A DNA stretch of 64,000 nucleotides from Pseudomonas sp. RIT-562. GTDB lineage: Bacteria; Pseudomonadota; Gammaproteobacteria; Pseudomonadales; Pseudomonadaceae. The translations under genes were made by a program, and so were the position numbers. The first letter of the stretch is position 1, and every line of letters begins with the position of its first letter. The DNA lies in the NCBI RefSeq assembly GCF_026241895.1, contig NZ_JAPJIV010000005.1, positions 62,001 to 126,000 on the forward strand. Reading direction: 5' to 3'. The notes under the pieces are model-generated. The model saw only the letters and a list, made by a program, of their open reading frames with translations, made no database searches and was not told the DNA's origin. Positions 8,701 to 18,533 of the stretch are shown piece after piece.

Positions 8701-10851
8701 ATGCAGGCACTGGACTCGTTGCAACTGCTGCAAATCAATTTCTGCACGCTGGCGGCGGTGATTCTGTTCACTTGCCTGACCCATCGCGACCAATGGGCCG
8801 CGCGTGCCGGGTTCGGCGCCGTCACCGCGTTGCTGCTACTCAATTACGCGGCCTGGCGAATTCGCGACACCTTGCCGGATGGTCATTCGGGGTTCGCCAC
8901 GGTCTGGGCCTACGCTTTCCTGTTCTTCGAGATGCTGGCGATCGGCTACACGCTGTTTTCCATTGTCGTGATGTTATGTCGCTCCGATCACAGCAAGGCC
9001 GCGGACACCGGTGAGCGACGACTGCGAGCCCTGGGTGCGGAAGCGCCTGCGGTGGATATCTTCATCGCCACCTACAATGAGGGCCTGGAAATCCTCGAAA
9101 AAACCATTATCGCCGCCCAAGCCATCGACTACCCGAACTTCACGATTTGGGTGCTCGACGATACGCGCCGCGACTGGCTGCGCGATTACTGCGCCGAGGT
9201 CGGCGTGCAGTACGCGCGACGGCCCGATAATTCCCACGCCAAGGCCGGCAACCTGAACAACGGTTTGCGCCAGTCGGCGGCCGGCAGCAATGCGCCGTAC
9301 ATCCTGGTGCTGGATGCCGATTTTGCGCCGCAGCAACCGATCCTTTTGCGCACCCTGGGTTTGTTCGACGACCCCAAGGTCGGCCTGGTGCAGACCCCGC
9401 AGTTCTATTACAACCCTGATCCGATCCAACACAACCTGGGCACTTCAGCGTGCTGGGTCGACGAGCAACGGGTGTTCTTCGACGTGTTTCAACCGGCAAA
9501 GGATGGTTGGGATGCGGCGTTCTGTGTCGGCACTTCCTTCGTGGTGCGGCGCGACTTGATCAATGAAATTGGCGGTTTTCCTACAGGCTCGGTGTGCGAA
9601 GACATCTACACCACCTACCGCCTGCTGCAGAAAGGCTATGTCACCCGCTGGCTGAACGAGCGCCTGTCGATCGGCTTATCGGCAGAAGGCCTGACCGAGT
9701 ACATCAACCAGCGCGGCCGCTGGTGCCTGGGCACTATCCAGGTGGCGCTGCTCAAGGAAGGACCGTTGCGCGGTAGCGGCTATACGCTCAATGACCGGTT
9801 GCATTACATCCATGGCCTGATGCACTGGTTCTCCAAGCCTTTCATCCTGATGATGCTGGTGTCGCCGGTGCTGTATTGGTACTTCGGGGTGGCAGGTTTC
9901 TACGCCACGCCGATGGACTTCCTGGCGTTTGGCATGCCGGCGCTGATTGCGTTCTGGGGCTACGGCACCTGGGTCACGGACCGGCGCACCTTGCCGATTT
10001 TCACCGAGGTCACCCAGATCGTCGCCTCCCTGGCGGTGACTGCGACCATTGCCAGCGCGATGATCCGGCCCTTCGGCCGGCCGTTCAAAGTCACCGCCAA
10101 AGGCCTGGATCGCAGCAAAACCATGGTGCACTGGAAGCTGTTCGGGTTCTTTTTTGCCTTGACGCTGTTCTCGCAAATTGGCGCCTACATCGCGATCAGT
10201 ACCGCCGCCGCATTCGACGGCAACATGCTGTTCAACCTGTGCTGGACCGTGGTGGCGCTGGTCTACAACCTGGCGACGCTGGTCGCTTGTGTGGATCGCC
10301 CGCGTTTGCACGGTGAGGAGCGCTTTCCGTTCGACAAACCCACGGGCTTTCGGTTTGGCGGCAAGGTGTTGCCCGGGCGCCTGGTGGATATTTCCCTCAG
10401 CGGCGCGTCGTTCAAATGCGCGTTCGCTTCGTCGATCAAACCGGGACTGTGCGGCCAGATGTGGGTCGACAAGCTGGGCTGGCTCGACGTCGAAGTGATG
10501 CGCAACCACGGCGCCGAGCAGTTGGGCCTGCGCTTTGCCGAGCTGGATGAAGACCTGCGGCGGCGGCTGATCGCGCGCCTGTTCAGCGATGCGACGATCA
10601 ATGTCGTCAGCAAGGCCGAGCCTGGGCTGGCCTTTGGCACCTTGTTGCGGCGCTCGTTGCTCGGCGAAAAATCTGCGCTGCCGCGTTTGCCTGCACCGGA
10701 CAGGGAGTCGTCCTACACGCCCCAGCGTCGTTGGCGGCCGGTCAGTGTGCGCTCTCGTAAACAGCCACTGCCGCACATCAGCGTCAGTCGGCCGGGGCTG
10801 TGGTCTTTGCTGCTTTCACCCTTGCGAGCTTTGCTCGGCCAACGATTTTAG
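8701..10851 (+). CDS. Cellulose-synthase-like GT2 with C-terminal PilZ-like domain
   Basis: This 716-residue membrane glycosyltransferase resembles BcsA. Helices lie near residues 10-90. The GT2 catalytic core follows, with DD (153-154), DAD (205-207), CED (299-301, normally TED) and QRGRW (337-341). More helices (about 365-530) include FKVTAKG at 462-468, matching the FxVTxKG gating loop of cellulose synthases. A PilZ-like part begins near 533 with DISLSG (563-568). The arginine motif RxxxR is not intact: the stretch reads RPRLHGEER. A roughly 90-residue basic tail ends the protein. The core supports processive beta-glycan synthesis, probably from a UDP-sugar. The product is unknown, and there is no bcsB or bcsC here. 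Confidence 0.82.
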   Translation: MQALDSLQLLQINFCTLAAVILFTCLTHRDQWAARAGFGAVTALLLLNYAAWRIRDTLPDGHSGFATVWAYAFLFFEMLAIGYTLFSIVVMLCRSDHSKAADTGERRLRALGAEAPAVDIFIATYNEGLEILEKTIIAAQAIDYPNFTIWVLDDTRRDWLRDYCAEVGVQYARRPDNSHAKAGNLNNGLRQSAAGSNAPYILVLDADFAPQQPILLRTLGLFDDPKVGLVQTPQFYYNPDPIQHNLGTSACWVDEQRVFFDVFQPAKDGWDAAFCVGTSFVVRRDLINEIGGFPTGSVCEDIYTTYRLLQKGYVTRWLNERLSIGLSAEGLTEYINQRGRWCLGTIQVALLKEGPLRGSGYTLNDRLHYIHGLMHWFSKPFILMMLVSPVLYWYFGVAGFYATPMDFLAFGMPALIAFWGYGTWVTDRRTLPIFTEVTQIVASLAVTATIASAMIRPFGRPFKVTAKGLDRSKTMVHWKLFGFFFALTLFSQIGAYIAISTAAAFDGNMLFNLCWTVVALVYNLATLVACVDRPRLHGEERFPFDKPTGFRFGGKVLPGRLVDISLSGASFKCAFASSIKPGLCGQMWVDKLGWLDVEVMRNHGAEQLGLRFAELDEDLRRRLIARLFSDATINVVSKAEPGLAFGTLLRRSLLGEKSALPRLPAPDRESSYTPQRRWRPVSVRSRKQPLPHISVSRPGLWSLLLSPLRALLGQRF

Positions 10852-10860
10852 GTGCGCGCC

Positions 10861-12300
10861 ATGAACAGTTGCTTACCGACCTCATGCTTAATGTCATTGC
10901 TACTGCTGGGCGGTTGTTCGCTGGAGCCGACTTACGAGAAGCCCGACGCGCCGATCGATCAGCAATGGCCGGCCAACACGGCGGGCGAGTGCTGCGTCGG
11001 CCAGCAGGCGTTCGACAAGGACTGGCGTGGTTTTGTGGTCGATGACCGCCTGCGGCAGTTGATCGACATGGCGCTGGCCAATAACCGCAGCCTGCGCCAG
11101 TTCGCCGCCAGTGTCGAAGAGGCGCGGGCCGGTTACGCCAGCGCGCAGTCCGGGCTGTTTCCGACCATCGGCATCGATACTTACGCCGGGCGCAGCAAGT
11201 TGCCGCCGCTGGTGCGCACGCCCAATGGCGGCGACAGTGCCGGGAGCATCGCCAACACCTTTCAGGCCACGGGTGGTTTCACTTCCTACGAGCTGGACCT
11301 GTTCGGGCGCATTCGCAGCCAGCGCAATGCTGCCGGGGCCCGATTCGAAGCGTCGGAGGGCGATTACCAGGCCGCGCGCCTGGCGCTGATCGGTGAAGTT
11401 GCCAGCACCTGGTTGACGCTCAAGGCCAATCAGCATCTGCTCGACCTGGCCCAGAACACTTATCAGTCCCAGGACCGTTACGGGCAGTTGCTGCGCAAGA
11501 GTTTCAACCTGGGTTCCAGTGCGCGAATCGATGTGCACCAGGCCGATGCGCAGACCAACACGGCCGCGGTCCAGGTCAACACTTACCGGATGCAAGTGGC
11601 GCAGAACAGCAACGCGTTGCGGGTACTGGTGGGGCAACCGGTGCCACCGGGGTTGCTGCCCTCCGGCGTGCTCGGCGAGCAGCTGGCAACGCTGGACGTG
11701 CCAGCCGGTTTGCCGGCGTCACTGGTCGAGCGCCGCCCCGACATCATGTCTGCCGAGGCCCAGTTGCGCGCCGCCAATGCCGACATCGGTGCAGCGCGCA
11801 GCGCGTACTTCCCGACCTTTTCCCTGACCTCGGCGTTGGGCAGTCTGACCGGGGATTTCTCACGCCTGCTCACCGGCCCTGCGGAATTCTGGACCGTGGC
11901 GCTGGCGGGGTCGTTGCCCTTGATCGATGGCGGCGCGCGGCGGGCGCAAGTGGACGCCAGCCATGCCCGATTTGCTGGGCAAACAGCGGCGTACGAAGCT
12001 ACGGTACAGAACGCATTTCGGGAGGCGGCCGATGCCTTGAATGCGCGCCAGGAGATGCTGACCCAGGTGGCGTTCCAGAAGAAACTGGTGGGGGATTATC
12101 AGGAAGCCTACCGCCAGTCCCGGCTACGGTTCGAGGCGGGGCTGGACAGCTATTTCTCGACCATGGATGCGCAGCGTTCGTTGTTTGATGCACAACAGAA
12201 GTGGGCGCAGCTGGAGTTGGCGCGGGAGATTAACCAGGTCACGTTGTACAAGGCGTTGGGTGGGGGGTGGGGTGGTTCTTTGAAGGTGGCCGGGCGGTGA
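10861..12300 (+). CDS. NodT/OprM-type outer-membrane channel lipoprotein
   Basis: The 479-residue protein is an outer-membrane factor of the TolC superfamily. The signal peptide ends in a lipobox (LGGC, Cys about residue 21). It has the two internally similar outer-membrane-efflux halves with the RPD motif (LVERRPDIMSAEAQLRAANA) found in NodT-type proteins. Such trimers form the channel and periplasmic tunnel of tripartite efflux systems. It starts 9 bp after the synthase stop, as the last gene of the operon. With the HlyD adaptor upstream and no efflux transporter, it most likely provides the exit pore for the polysaccharide. The best start is the ATG at 10861; the upstream GTG at 10852 is less likely. 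Confidence 0.85.
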   Translation: MNSCLPTSCLMSLLLLGGCSLEPTYEKPDAPIDQQWPANTAGECCVGQQAFDKDWRGFVVDDRLRQLIDMALANNRSLRQFAASVEEARAGYASAQSGLFPTIGIDTYAGRSKLPPLVRTPNGGDSAGSIANTFQATGGFTSYELDLFGRIRSQRNAAGARFEASEGDYQAARLALIGEVASTWLTLKANQHLLDLAQNTYQSQDRYGQLLRKSFNLGSSARIDVHQADAQTNTAAVQVNTYRMQVAQNSNALRVLVGQPVPPGLLPSGVLGEQLATLDVPAGLPASLVERRPDIMSAEAQLRAANADIGAARSAYFPTFSLTSALGSLTGDFSRLLTGPAEFWTVALAGSLPLIDGGARRAQVDASHARFAGQTAAYEATVQNAFREAADALNARQEMLTQVAFQKKLVGDYQEAYRQSRLRFEAGLDSYFSTMDAQRSLFDAQQKWAQLELAREINQVTLYKALGGGWGGSLKVAGR

Positions 12301-12324
12301 TTATTCAGTGACCTTGCAGGCCTC

Positions 12325-12395
12325 ATCGCGAGCAGGCTCACTCCTACAGGGTGCTGTGCACACCGATCCAATGTAGGAGTGAGCCTGCTCGCGAT
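12325..12395. repeat. REPIN, GTAGGAGTGAGCCTGCTCGCGA family
   Basis: Two 24-bp arms (12325-12348 and 12372-12395) are exact inverted copies around a 23-bp spacer. It lies between the exopolysaccharide operon and apbE. A single copy of the same arm occurs at 57641-57668. Confidence 0.9.
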
Positions 12396-12494
12396 AACGA
12401 TCTGCCTGCCCCCGACTTCCACAACCCATGCCGATGACGGGGAGGCGATGCATAATGGCTGATCTTGGTGGTGTTTCAGGGATTGCGGAGAAAT

Positions 12495-13520
12495 GTGTTG
12501 AGCGGGTGGAAGGGGATTGTCCTGGGGCTGCTGGCCGGCCTGTCCGGCTGCGGCAACGGCGACTCCATGGAAAGTTTCGGCGGGCCCACGATGGGCAGCT
12601 CTTATTCAGTCAAATACCTGCATCGCGCCGGCCTGCCCGCACCCAAAGAAGTCCAGGCCGAGGTCGAGCAAATCCTCGCCCAGGTCGATCAACAAATGTC
12701 GACCTACCGCAGCGACTCCGACATCGAACGCTTCAACCGCCTGCCTGCCAACCACTGTCAGAAAATGCCCGCGCCCATCCTAGAATTGGTCCGCATCGGC
12801 CAGCAGCTGTCACAGCAGAGCGAAGGCTCCTACGACCTGACGGTCGAGCCGCTGCTCAATCTCTGGGGATTTGGTCCGCAATCGCGCAAGGAACAAGTCC
12901 CGAGCGTTGAAGCACTGGCCGAAGTGCGCCAGCGAGTCGGATACCAGCATCTGCGCATCGAAAACCAACAGCTGTGCAAGGACGCTGCCGTCGAAGTCGA
13001 CTTCAACAGCATCGCCGCCGGCTATGCAGTCGACACCATCGCCGCGCGACTCGAAGCCATGGGCATCCACGATTACCTCGCCGAAGCCACCGGTGAACTC
13101 AAGGCGCGCGGTCACAAACTCGATGGCAGCCCATGGCGGATCGCTCTCGAAGAGCCGCGGGATGACCAGCAGGTGGCGGAAAAGATCATCGCGGTCGACA
13201 ACTACGCGGTGTCCACTTCCGGTGACTACCGCCATTATTTCCAGGAGGATGGCCGGCGCTATTCCCACACGTTCGATGCGCGCTCCGGGGCGCCGGTCTC
13301 GCACACCCTGGCGTCGGTCACGGTGATTCATTCTTCGGCACTGATGGCCGATGGCTTATCGACGCTGCTGCTGATTCTTGGGCCCCAGCGCGGTTGGGAC
13401 TACGCGGAAAAACACGCGATCGGTGCATTTTTTGTGATTCGTGCCGATAGCGGTTTCGTCACAAGAACCAATCAGGCTTTTGAGCGACTCAGTGCCGTAC
13501 AAACCCAATTAAAGCAATGA
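12495..13520 (+). CDS. apbE: FAD:protein FMN transferase ApbE, lipoprotein
   Basis: ApbE attaches FMN covalently to threonine residues of target proteins such as NqrB/NqrC or RnfG/RnfD, using FAD, in the periplasm. The N-terminus carries a lipobox (AGLSGC), so this is a lipoprotein. Recognisable motifs are GPTMGSSYSV, the DQQMSTYRSDSDI stretch, VDFNSIAAGYAVD and ARSGAPVSHTLASVTVI. GTG at 12495 lies 4 nt after GGAG; TTG at 12498 or the upstream TTG/GTG codons from 12465 are alternatives, so the start is uncertain. The protein has about 341 residues, normal for the family. No flavoprotein target gene is present in the window. Confidence 0.88.
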   Translation: MLSGWKGIVLGLLAGLSGCGNGDSMESFGGPTMGSSYSVKYLHRAGLPAPKEVQAEVEQILAQVDQQMSTYRSDSDIERFNRLPANHCQKMPAPILELVRIGQQLSQQSEGSYDLTVEPLLNLWGFGPQSRKEQVPSVEALAEVRQRVGYQHLRIENQQLCKDAAVEVDFNSIAAGYAVDTIAARLEAMGIHDYLAEATGELKARGHKLDGSPWRIALEEPRDDQQVAEKIIAVDNYAVSTSGDYRHYFQEDGRRYSHTFDARSGAPVSHTLASVTVIHSSALMADGLSTLLLILGPQRGWDYAEKHAIGAFFVIRADSGFVTRTNQAFERLSAVQTQLKQ

Positions 13521-13705
13521 ATGCTGGCGTTGTAGTGCAGGCAAAACTAGCCTACGACGCGACCAAGGGTTAATGTGCGCGGCGTTGACGCTTCTATAGA
13601 CTGTGTCCGGGTTCTGCATTGGCCCCAAATTGTTCCTTCACGCCGCAGATGGCGTGATTTAGCCGCAGGTGCCGATGGCGCCGCGGCCTGTTCTGAGGAG
13701 TACGC

Positions 13706-15100
13706 ATGGCTGTCTACAACTACGACGTGGTGGTGCTGGGTTCCGGCCCGGCAGGAGAAGGCGCGGCAATGAACGCCGCCAAAGCAGGACGCAAGGTGGC
13801 GATGGTCGATAGCCGTCGCCAGGTCGGCGGCAACTGCACCCACCTGGGCACCATCCCGTCCAAGGCTTTGCGTCACTCGGTCCGGCAGATCATGCAGTTC
13901 AACACCAACCCGATGTTCCGGGCCATTGGTGAGCCGCGCTGGTTCTCGTTCCCGGACGTGTTGAAAAGCGCCGAGAAAGTCATCTCCAAACAAGTCGCTT
14001 CGCGTACCGGCTACTACGCCCGTAACCGCGTCGACGTGTTCTTCGGCACCGGCAGCTTCGCCGACGAGCAAACCATCGAAGTGGTCTGCGCCAATGGCGT
14101 GGTCGAGAAACTGGTGGCCAAGCACATCATCATCGCCACTGGCTCGCGTCCTTATCGCCCGGCGGACATCGATTTCCACCACCCGCGTATCTACGATAGC
14201 GACACCATCCTCAGCCTCGGCCACACCCCGCGCAAACTCATCGTGTACGGCGCCGGCGTGATCGGTTGCGAGTACGCCTCGATTTTCAGCGGCCTGGGTG
14301 TACTGGTGGAGTTGGTGGATAACCGTGGTCAGTTGCTGAGCTTCCTCGACTCGGAAATCTCCCAGGCCCTGAGCTATCACTTCAGCAACAACAACATCAC
14401 GGTCCGCCACAACGAAGACTACGACCGCGTCGAAGGCGTGGACAACGGCGTGATCCTGCACCTCAAGTCCGGCAAGAAGATCAAGGCTGACGCCTTGCTC
14501 TGGTGCAACGGCCGTACCGGGAACACCGATCAGTTGGGCCTGGAAAATATCGGCGTGAAGGTCAACAGCCGTGGTCAGATCGAAGTGGACGAGGCCTACC
14601 GTACCTGCAAGCCGAATATTTACGGCGCCGGTGACGTGATTGGCTGGCCGAGCCTGGCCAGTGCTGCTCACGACCAGGGCCGTTCGGCGGCTGGCAGCAT
14701 CGTCGATAACCACAGCTGGCGCTTCGTCAATGACGTGCCGACCGGCATCTACACCATTCCGGAGATCAGCTCGATCGGCAAGAACGAGCAGGAGCTGACC
14801 CAGGCCAAGGTGCCGTACGAAGTGGGCAAGGCGTTCTTCAAGAGCATGGCGCGTGCGCAGATCGCCGGCGAGCCGCAAGGCATGCTGAAGATCCTGTTCC
14901 ACCGCGAGACCCTGGAAGTGCTGGGCGTTCACTGCTTCGGTTACCAGGCGTCGGAGATCGTGCACATCGGCCAGGCGATCATGAACCAGCCGGGCGACCT
15001 GAACACCCTGAAGTATTTCGTCAACACCACGTTCAACTACCCGACCATGGCCGAAGCCTATCGGGTAGCGGCGTACGATGGCCTCAACCGGCTTTTTTGA
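13706..15100 (+). CDS. sthA: Soluble pyridine nucleotide transhydrogenase
   Basis: This cytosolic FAD enzyme transfers hydride from NADPH to NAD+ and balances the two pools. At 464 residues it is full length. The FAD-binding motif is [13 protein letters not shown] near the N-terminus; NAD(P) binding ([15 protein letters not shown]) and the C-terminal dimerisation domain follow. In the position of the redox disulfide of related reductases it reads CTHLGT (C44, T49), which is diagnostic for SthA. GAGGAG lies 5 nt before the ATG. It appears to be transcribed alone and converges with the next gene. Confidence 0.97.
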   Translation: MAVYNYDVVVLGSGPAGEGAAMNAAKAGRKVAMVDSRRQVGGNCTHLGTIPSKALRHSVRQIMQFNTNPMFRAIGEPRWFSFPDVLKSAEKVISKQVASRTGYYARNRVDVFFGTGSFADEQTIEVVCANGVVEKLVAKHIIIATGSRPYRPADIDFHHPRIYDSDTILSLGHTPRKLIVYGAGVIGCEYASIFSGLGVLVELVDNRGQLLSFLDSEISQALSYHFSNNNITVRHNEDYDRVEGVDNGVILHLKSGKKIKADALLWCNGRTGNTDQLGLENIGVKVNSRGQIEVDEAYRTCKPNIYGAGDVIGWPSLASAAHDQGRSAAGSIVDNHSWRFVNDVPTGIYTIPEISSIGKNEQELTQAKVPYEVGKAFFKSMARAQIAGEPQGMLKILFHRETLEVLGVHCFGYQASEIVHIGQAIMNQPGDLNTLKYFVNTTFNYPTMAEAYRVAAYDGLNRLF

Positions 15101-15142
15101 GCGGCTCCGGCCGGTGGCCTGAGCCGGCCGGGGAGACCGATT

Positions 15143-15865
15143 TCAGCAATTCTCGAGCGTGGCGCTGGCCAAACCGGGAAAGTCTGTAATCAGGCTGTCA
15201 ACGCCGAAGTCGGCGAGCCTGCGCATCAGCGCGGGCTCGTTGACTGTCCATACCGACACATGCAGCCCCTGGCGCTGCGCCTTCTCCAGGCGTTCCGGCG
15301 TACACAGGGTCCAGTTCAGCGCAAGAAATTCACAGCCATAGCTTTGCGCGACCTTCAATGGGTCGAGCCAGGCGTATTCGGCCACCAGTCCGCGAGACAC
15401 GTCCGGCACCAGATCCAGTGCAGCCTTCAACACTTCGCGTGAGCTTGAGGTGATGGTGACCTTGTCGAGCATGCCGAAGCGCTGGGCCATTTCGCGAATC
15501 GCCAGCACGGTGGTGGCGGCGCGGGTGCGCGAAGCGCTTTTGACCTCCAGCTGCCAGTGCTCGAAGTCGCATTTTTCGAACAGTTCTTCCAGGGTCGGGA
15601 TCGGGCAGGGCTTGATCCAGCCCGGGCCGCCTTTGCGCGCGTCGTAGGTCTTAAGCTCCGCCGCCGAGTGCTCGACGACCTTGCCGCGCCGGTCGGTGGT
15701 GCGCTTGAGCGTCGGGTCGTGGATGACCATCAGCTCGTTGTCCTTGGACAGGTGCAGGTCCAGCTCGCAGCGGCGCACGCCGTGCTTGAGACATTGCTGG
15801 AAACTGGTCAGGGTGTTTTCCGGTGCTTCGCCCTTGGCGCCGCGATGGCCGTAGATGAGGGTCAC
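15143..15865 (-). CDS. Cytosolic glycerophosphodiester phosphodiesterase
   Basis: The 240-residue enzyme hydrolyses glycerophosphodiesters from phospholipid turnover to glycerol 3-phosphate and an alcohol. Family motifs are present: GHRGAKGEAPENT near the N-terminus (His, Arg, Glu), ELDLHLSKDNELMVIHDPTL (metal ligands and catalytic His) and the C-terminal TVNEP and DSLITDFP. No signal peptide is seen, so it resembles UgpQ rather than the periplasmic GlpQ. It follows the PilZ gene by 9 bp on the same strand and is probably co-transcribed with it. Confidence 0.9.
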   Translation of the reverse strand: MTLIYGHRGAKGEAPENTLTSFQQCLKHGVRRCELDLHLSKDNELMVIHDPTLKRTTDRRGKVVEHSAAELKTYDARKGGPGWIKPCPIPTLEELFEKCDFEHWQLEVKSASRTRAATTVLAIREMAQRFGMLDKVTITSSSREVLKAALDLVPDVSRGLVAEYAWLDPLKVAQSYGCEFLALNWTLCTPERLEKAQRQGLHVSVWTVNEPALMRRLADFGVDSLITDFPGLASATLENC

Positions 15866-15874
15866 GGTTCTTCC

Positions 15875-16462
15875 TTAATTTAAAGTGCCTGAGTCGTTTT
15901 GTTCACGGGCCAGGCGACGTTCCTGGGCCTGCTTCTGCAAAATGTAGCGGGCCAGCAGTTGGCGCTGGGCATCGGTCGGGTGCTCGAATTCGGTGCCGAT
16001 GTCGTAGCCATCGCCCTTGGCATCACAATGCGTGACCCGGGCGCGCAACAGCAGGCCAAGCGCTTGCGGCATCAATACCAGCTTGATCGACAGGCGCGCG
16101 TCGGCGGCGATTGGCGTGGGGTGCTGGAAGTCGATGCCGCCTTCGGAAAGGATCACCGGTTGCGGTTCGCCGATCTGCCCCAGCACGGTAATGGCGATCA
16201 CCTGGCTCAGCAGGTCGATACGTTTGTTCTGGGATTTCAAGAATGCCGCAAGGTTGCGGTCGCGCTCACTGATCTGGCGCAACAGGTGTTGCGATTCGAA
16301 TTCGCTCAGGTGCAATTCACTGAGCAGGTTGAACAGCGGAGAAGCATCCTGCAACACTTCCTGGCCCGCGGCTTCGGCAGCGGACAGGGGCCGAATTTCC
16401 AGTGCGATCGAGTCATCGATACGGTAGTATTCGCGGCGATCTTCTTCATCTAATGTCGACAT
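15875..16462 (-). CDS. PilZ-domain c-di-GMP-binding protein
   Basis: The 195-residue soluble protein starts MSTLDEEDRREYYRI, giving an intact RxxxR motif (REYYR) for c-di-GMP binding. After a helical insert (about 35-100) comes the beta-barrel part with ILSEGGIDF, where the usual D/N of the second motif is replaced by Ile. A PilZ gene sits in the same place, beside the lol operon and the glycerophosphodiesterase, in P. aeruginosa. The target is unknown. It is divergent from lolC and upstream of the phosphodiesterase gene. Confidence 0.85.
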   Translation of the reverse strand: MSTLDEEDRREYYRIDDSIALEIRPLSAAEAAGQEVLQDASPLFNLLSELHLSEFESQHLLRQISERDRNLAAFLKSQNKRIDLLSQVIAITVLGQIGEPQPVILSEGGIDFQHPTPIAADARLSIKLVLMPQALGLLLRARVTHCDAKGDGYDIGTEFEHPTDAQRQLLARYILQKQAQERRLAREQNDSGTLN

Positions 16463-16556
16463 GGCGAACCCATGGTAGCGGCGGTGGTCTGAGTGTAAAG
16501 CTGGTTATCGACCCCCGCCACAAGGACGTTCCTTTTCCCTCCGAACAAGCCCCGAC

Positions 16557-17807
16557 ATGTTCAGACCTCTCTTCGTATTTATAGGCACGCGTTATACCCG
16601 TGCAAAGCGTCGCAATCATTTTGTGTCGTTCATTTCCCTGACCTCGATGATCGGGCTCGCCCTTGGCGTGGTCGTGATGATCGTGGTGCTGTCGGTCATG
16701 AACGGCTTCGATCATGAGATGCGCACCCGCGTGCTGGGCATGGTGCCCCACGCGACCATCGAGTCCGGCGAACCGATCAACGACTGGCCAAGCCTGGCCG
16801 CCAAGGTCAAGCAAAACCCGCAGGTGACGGCGGTAGCGCCGTTTACCCAGATGCAGGGTTTGCTGACCAATAACGGCAAGGTGTCCAAGGTGCTGCTCAA
16901 TGCCATCGACCCTGCGCTGGAACGCCAGGTTTCGATCATCGACAAGTTCATGCTGCAGGGCAAACTCGACGATTTGGCCCCCGGCAGCTTTGGCATCTTC
17001 ATCGGCGACAAGGCTGCGGCCAAGCTCGGCGCCGCCATTGGCGACAAGCTGACCTTCGTCGCGCCCGAAGTCACCGTGACTCCGGCCGGGATGTTCCCGC
17101 GCATGAAACGCTTTACGGTGGTCGGCATTTTCCATGTCGGCGCCGGTGAGATCGACGGTTACCTGGGCGTCACCAACCTCCAGGACCTGGCGAAGCTGCA
17201 TCGCTGGAAGCCGGATCAGGTGCAGGGCATCCGCCTGAAGTTCGACGACCTGTTCCAGGCGCCGCGCACTGCGTGGAACATTGCCCAGCAACTTGGCGAA
17301 GACCACTACTACGCCCGCGACTGGACCCGCACCCACGGCAACCTGTACCAGGCCATCCGCATGGAAAAAGCCATGATCGGCCTGCTGTTGCTGCTGATTG
17401 TCGCCGTGGCTGCGTTCAACATCATCTCCACCCTGGTGATGGTGGTGAACGACAAGAAGGGCGATATAGCGATCTTGCGCACCCTGGGTGCCACGCCTGG
17501 CACCATCATGGCGATCTTCATGGTGCAGGGCACGGTGATTGGGGTGTTCGGCACGCTGATCGGCGCCGTGGTCGGCATCTTCGCGGCGCTGAACGTCAGT
17601 GCGGCGATCTCGGCCCTCGAAGGCCTGATCGGCCACAAGTTCCTGAACGCCGACGTGTACTTCATCGATTACCTGCCGTCGCAGGTGCAGAGCCAGGACG
17701 TGGTGATGGTCTGTGCCGCCGCGTTGATCCTGAGTTTCCTCGCCACCCTGTATCCAGCCTGGCGTGCCGCGCGCACCCAGCCTGCGGAGGCGCTACGTTA
17801 TGAGTGA
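16557..17807 (+). CDS. lolC: Lipoprotein-releasing ABC permease, first copy
   Basis: This 416-residue inner-membrane protein works with LolD to extract outer-membrane lipoproteins and hand them to LolA. One helix lies near residues 25-47 ([20 protein letters not shown]), followed by a large periplasmic domain (about 48-265) and three C-terminal helices of the MacB/FtsX type. The ending [18 protein letters not shown] is typical. It overlaps lolD by 8 bp, so the two are translationally coupled. It is about 65-70% similar by eye to the second permease at 18562. Confidence 0.95.
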   Translation: MFRPLFVFIGTRYTRAKRRNHFVSFISLTSMIGLALGVVVMIVVLSVMNGFDHEMRTRVLGMVPHATIESGEPINDWPSLAAKVKQNPQVTAVAPFTQMQGLLTNNGKVSKVLLNAIDPALERQVSIIDKFMLQGKLDDLAPGSFGIFIGDKAAAKLGAAIGDKLTFVAPEVTVTPAGMFPRMKRFTVVGIFHVGAGEIDGYLGVTNLQDLAKLHRWKPDQVQGIRLKFDDLFQAPRTAWNIAQQLGEDHYYARDWTRTHGNLYQAIRMEKAMIGLLLLLIVAVAAFNIISTLVMVVNDKKGDIAILRTLGATPGTIMAIFMVQGTVIGVFGTLIGAVVGIFAALNVSAAISALEGLIGHKFLNADVYFIDYLPSQVQSQDVVMVCAAALILSFLATLYPAWRAARTQPAEALRYE

Positions 17808-18498
17808 ATTGGGCATGAGTGAAAAAGCAATCCTGAGCTGCCGCAACCTGGGCAAATCCTACGAGGAAGGCCCGGAGTCGGTCGAGGTCCTGGCTGGTCT
17901 GCAACTGGAGTTGCATCCGGGCGAGCGCGTGGCGATCGTCGGCACCTCGGGGTCGGGCAAGAGTACCTTGCTCAACCTGTTGGGCGGGCTGGATACACCG
18001 ACCAAGGGCAGCGTGTGGCTCGACGGTGAAGAGCTGTCGGCCCTGAGCGAGAAGAATCGCGGCCTGTTGCGCAATCGGTCCCTGGGTTTCGTTTACCAGT
18101 TCCACCACTTGCTGCCGGAATTCACCGCGCTGGAAAACGTCTGCATGCCGCTGCTGATCGGCAAGACCGCGATCCCGGAGGCGCGTCAGCGTGCCACGGC
18201 ATTGCTGGAGCGGGTAGGGCTGGGACATCGCCTGGAACACAAGCCGGCCGAACTGTCCGGAGGTGAACGCCAGCGTGTGGCCATCGCCCGCGCCCTGGTG
18301 AACAAGCCAGGGCTGGTGATGCTCGACGAGCCGACCGGCAACCTCGACTCCCACACCGCCCAGGGCATCCAGGATTTGATGCTGGAACTCAGCACCTCGA
18401 TGCGCACGGCGTTCCTGGTGGTGACTCACGACATGAACCTGGCCCGCCAGATGGATCGCGTCCTGCACTTGCAGGAAGGTTGCCTGACTCCTATCTGA
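17800..18498 (+). CDS. lolD: Lipoprotein-releasing ABC ATPase LolD
   Basis: The 232-residue ATPase powers lipoprotein release. It has Walker A (GTSGSGKST), the signature [15 protein letters not shown] and Walker B ([12 protein letters not shown]). The start at 17800 is supported by GGAGG about 9 nt upstream, inside the end of lolC. A second in-frame ATG at 17815 has no ribosome binding site. A hairpin lies between this gene and lolE and may lower the amount of downstream message. Confidence 0.96.
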   Translation: MSELGMSEKAILSCRNLGKSYEEGPESVEVLAGLQLELHPGERVAIVGTSGSGKSTLLNLLGGLDTPTKGSVWLDGEELSALSEKNRGLLRNRSLGFVYQFHHLLPEFTALENVCMPLLIGKTAIPEARQRATALLERVGLGHRLEHKPAELSGGERQRVAIARALVNKPGLVMLDEPTGNLDSHTAQGIQDLMLELSTSMRTAFLVVTHDMNLARQMDRVLHLQEGCLTPI

Positions 18499-18507
18499 CT
18501 GGTCGCA

Positions 18508-18533
18508 ACCCGAGGTCTGCAACGACCTCGGGT
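18508..18533 (+). terminator. Intra-operon hairpin between lolD and lolE
   Basis: ACCCGAGGTC (18508-18517) and GACCTCGGGT (18524-18533) form a perfect 10-bp stem with a 6-nt loop, followed by CATTAATTTTTA. It could be a partial terminator or an mRNA-stabilising structure. The U tract is interrupted, so read-through into lolE is expected. Confidence 0.55.

Noticed and set aside
6253..12300. Assignment of the operon as bcs/wss cellulose, alginate, Pel, Psl or PNAG genes
   Set aside because: No bcsB, bcsC, alg, pel, psl or pga partner genes are present. Only the synthase core is BcsA-like.
12428..12910. A 160-codon frame overlapping the start of apbE
   Set aside because: Out of frame with apbE, Arg/Pro-rich and without homologous motifs.
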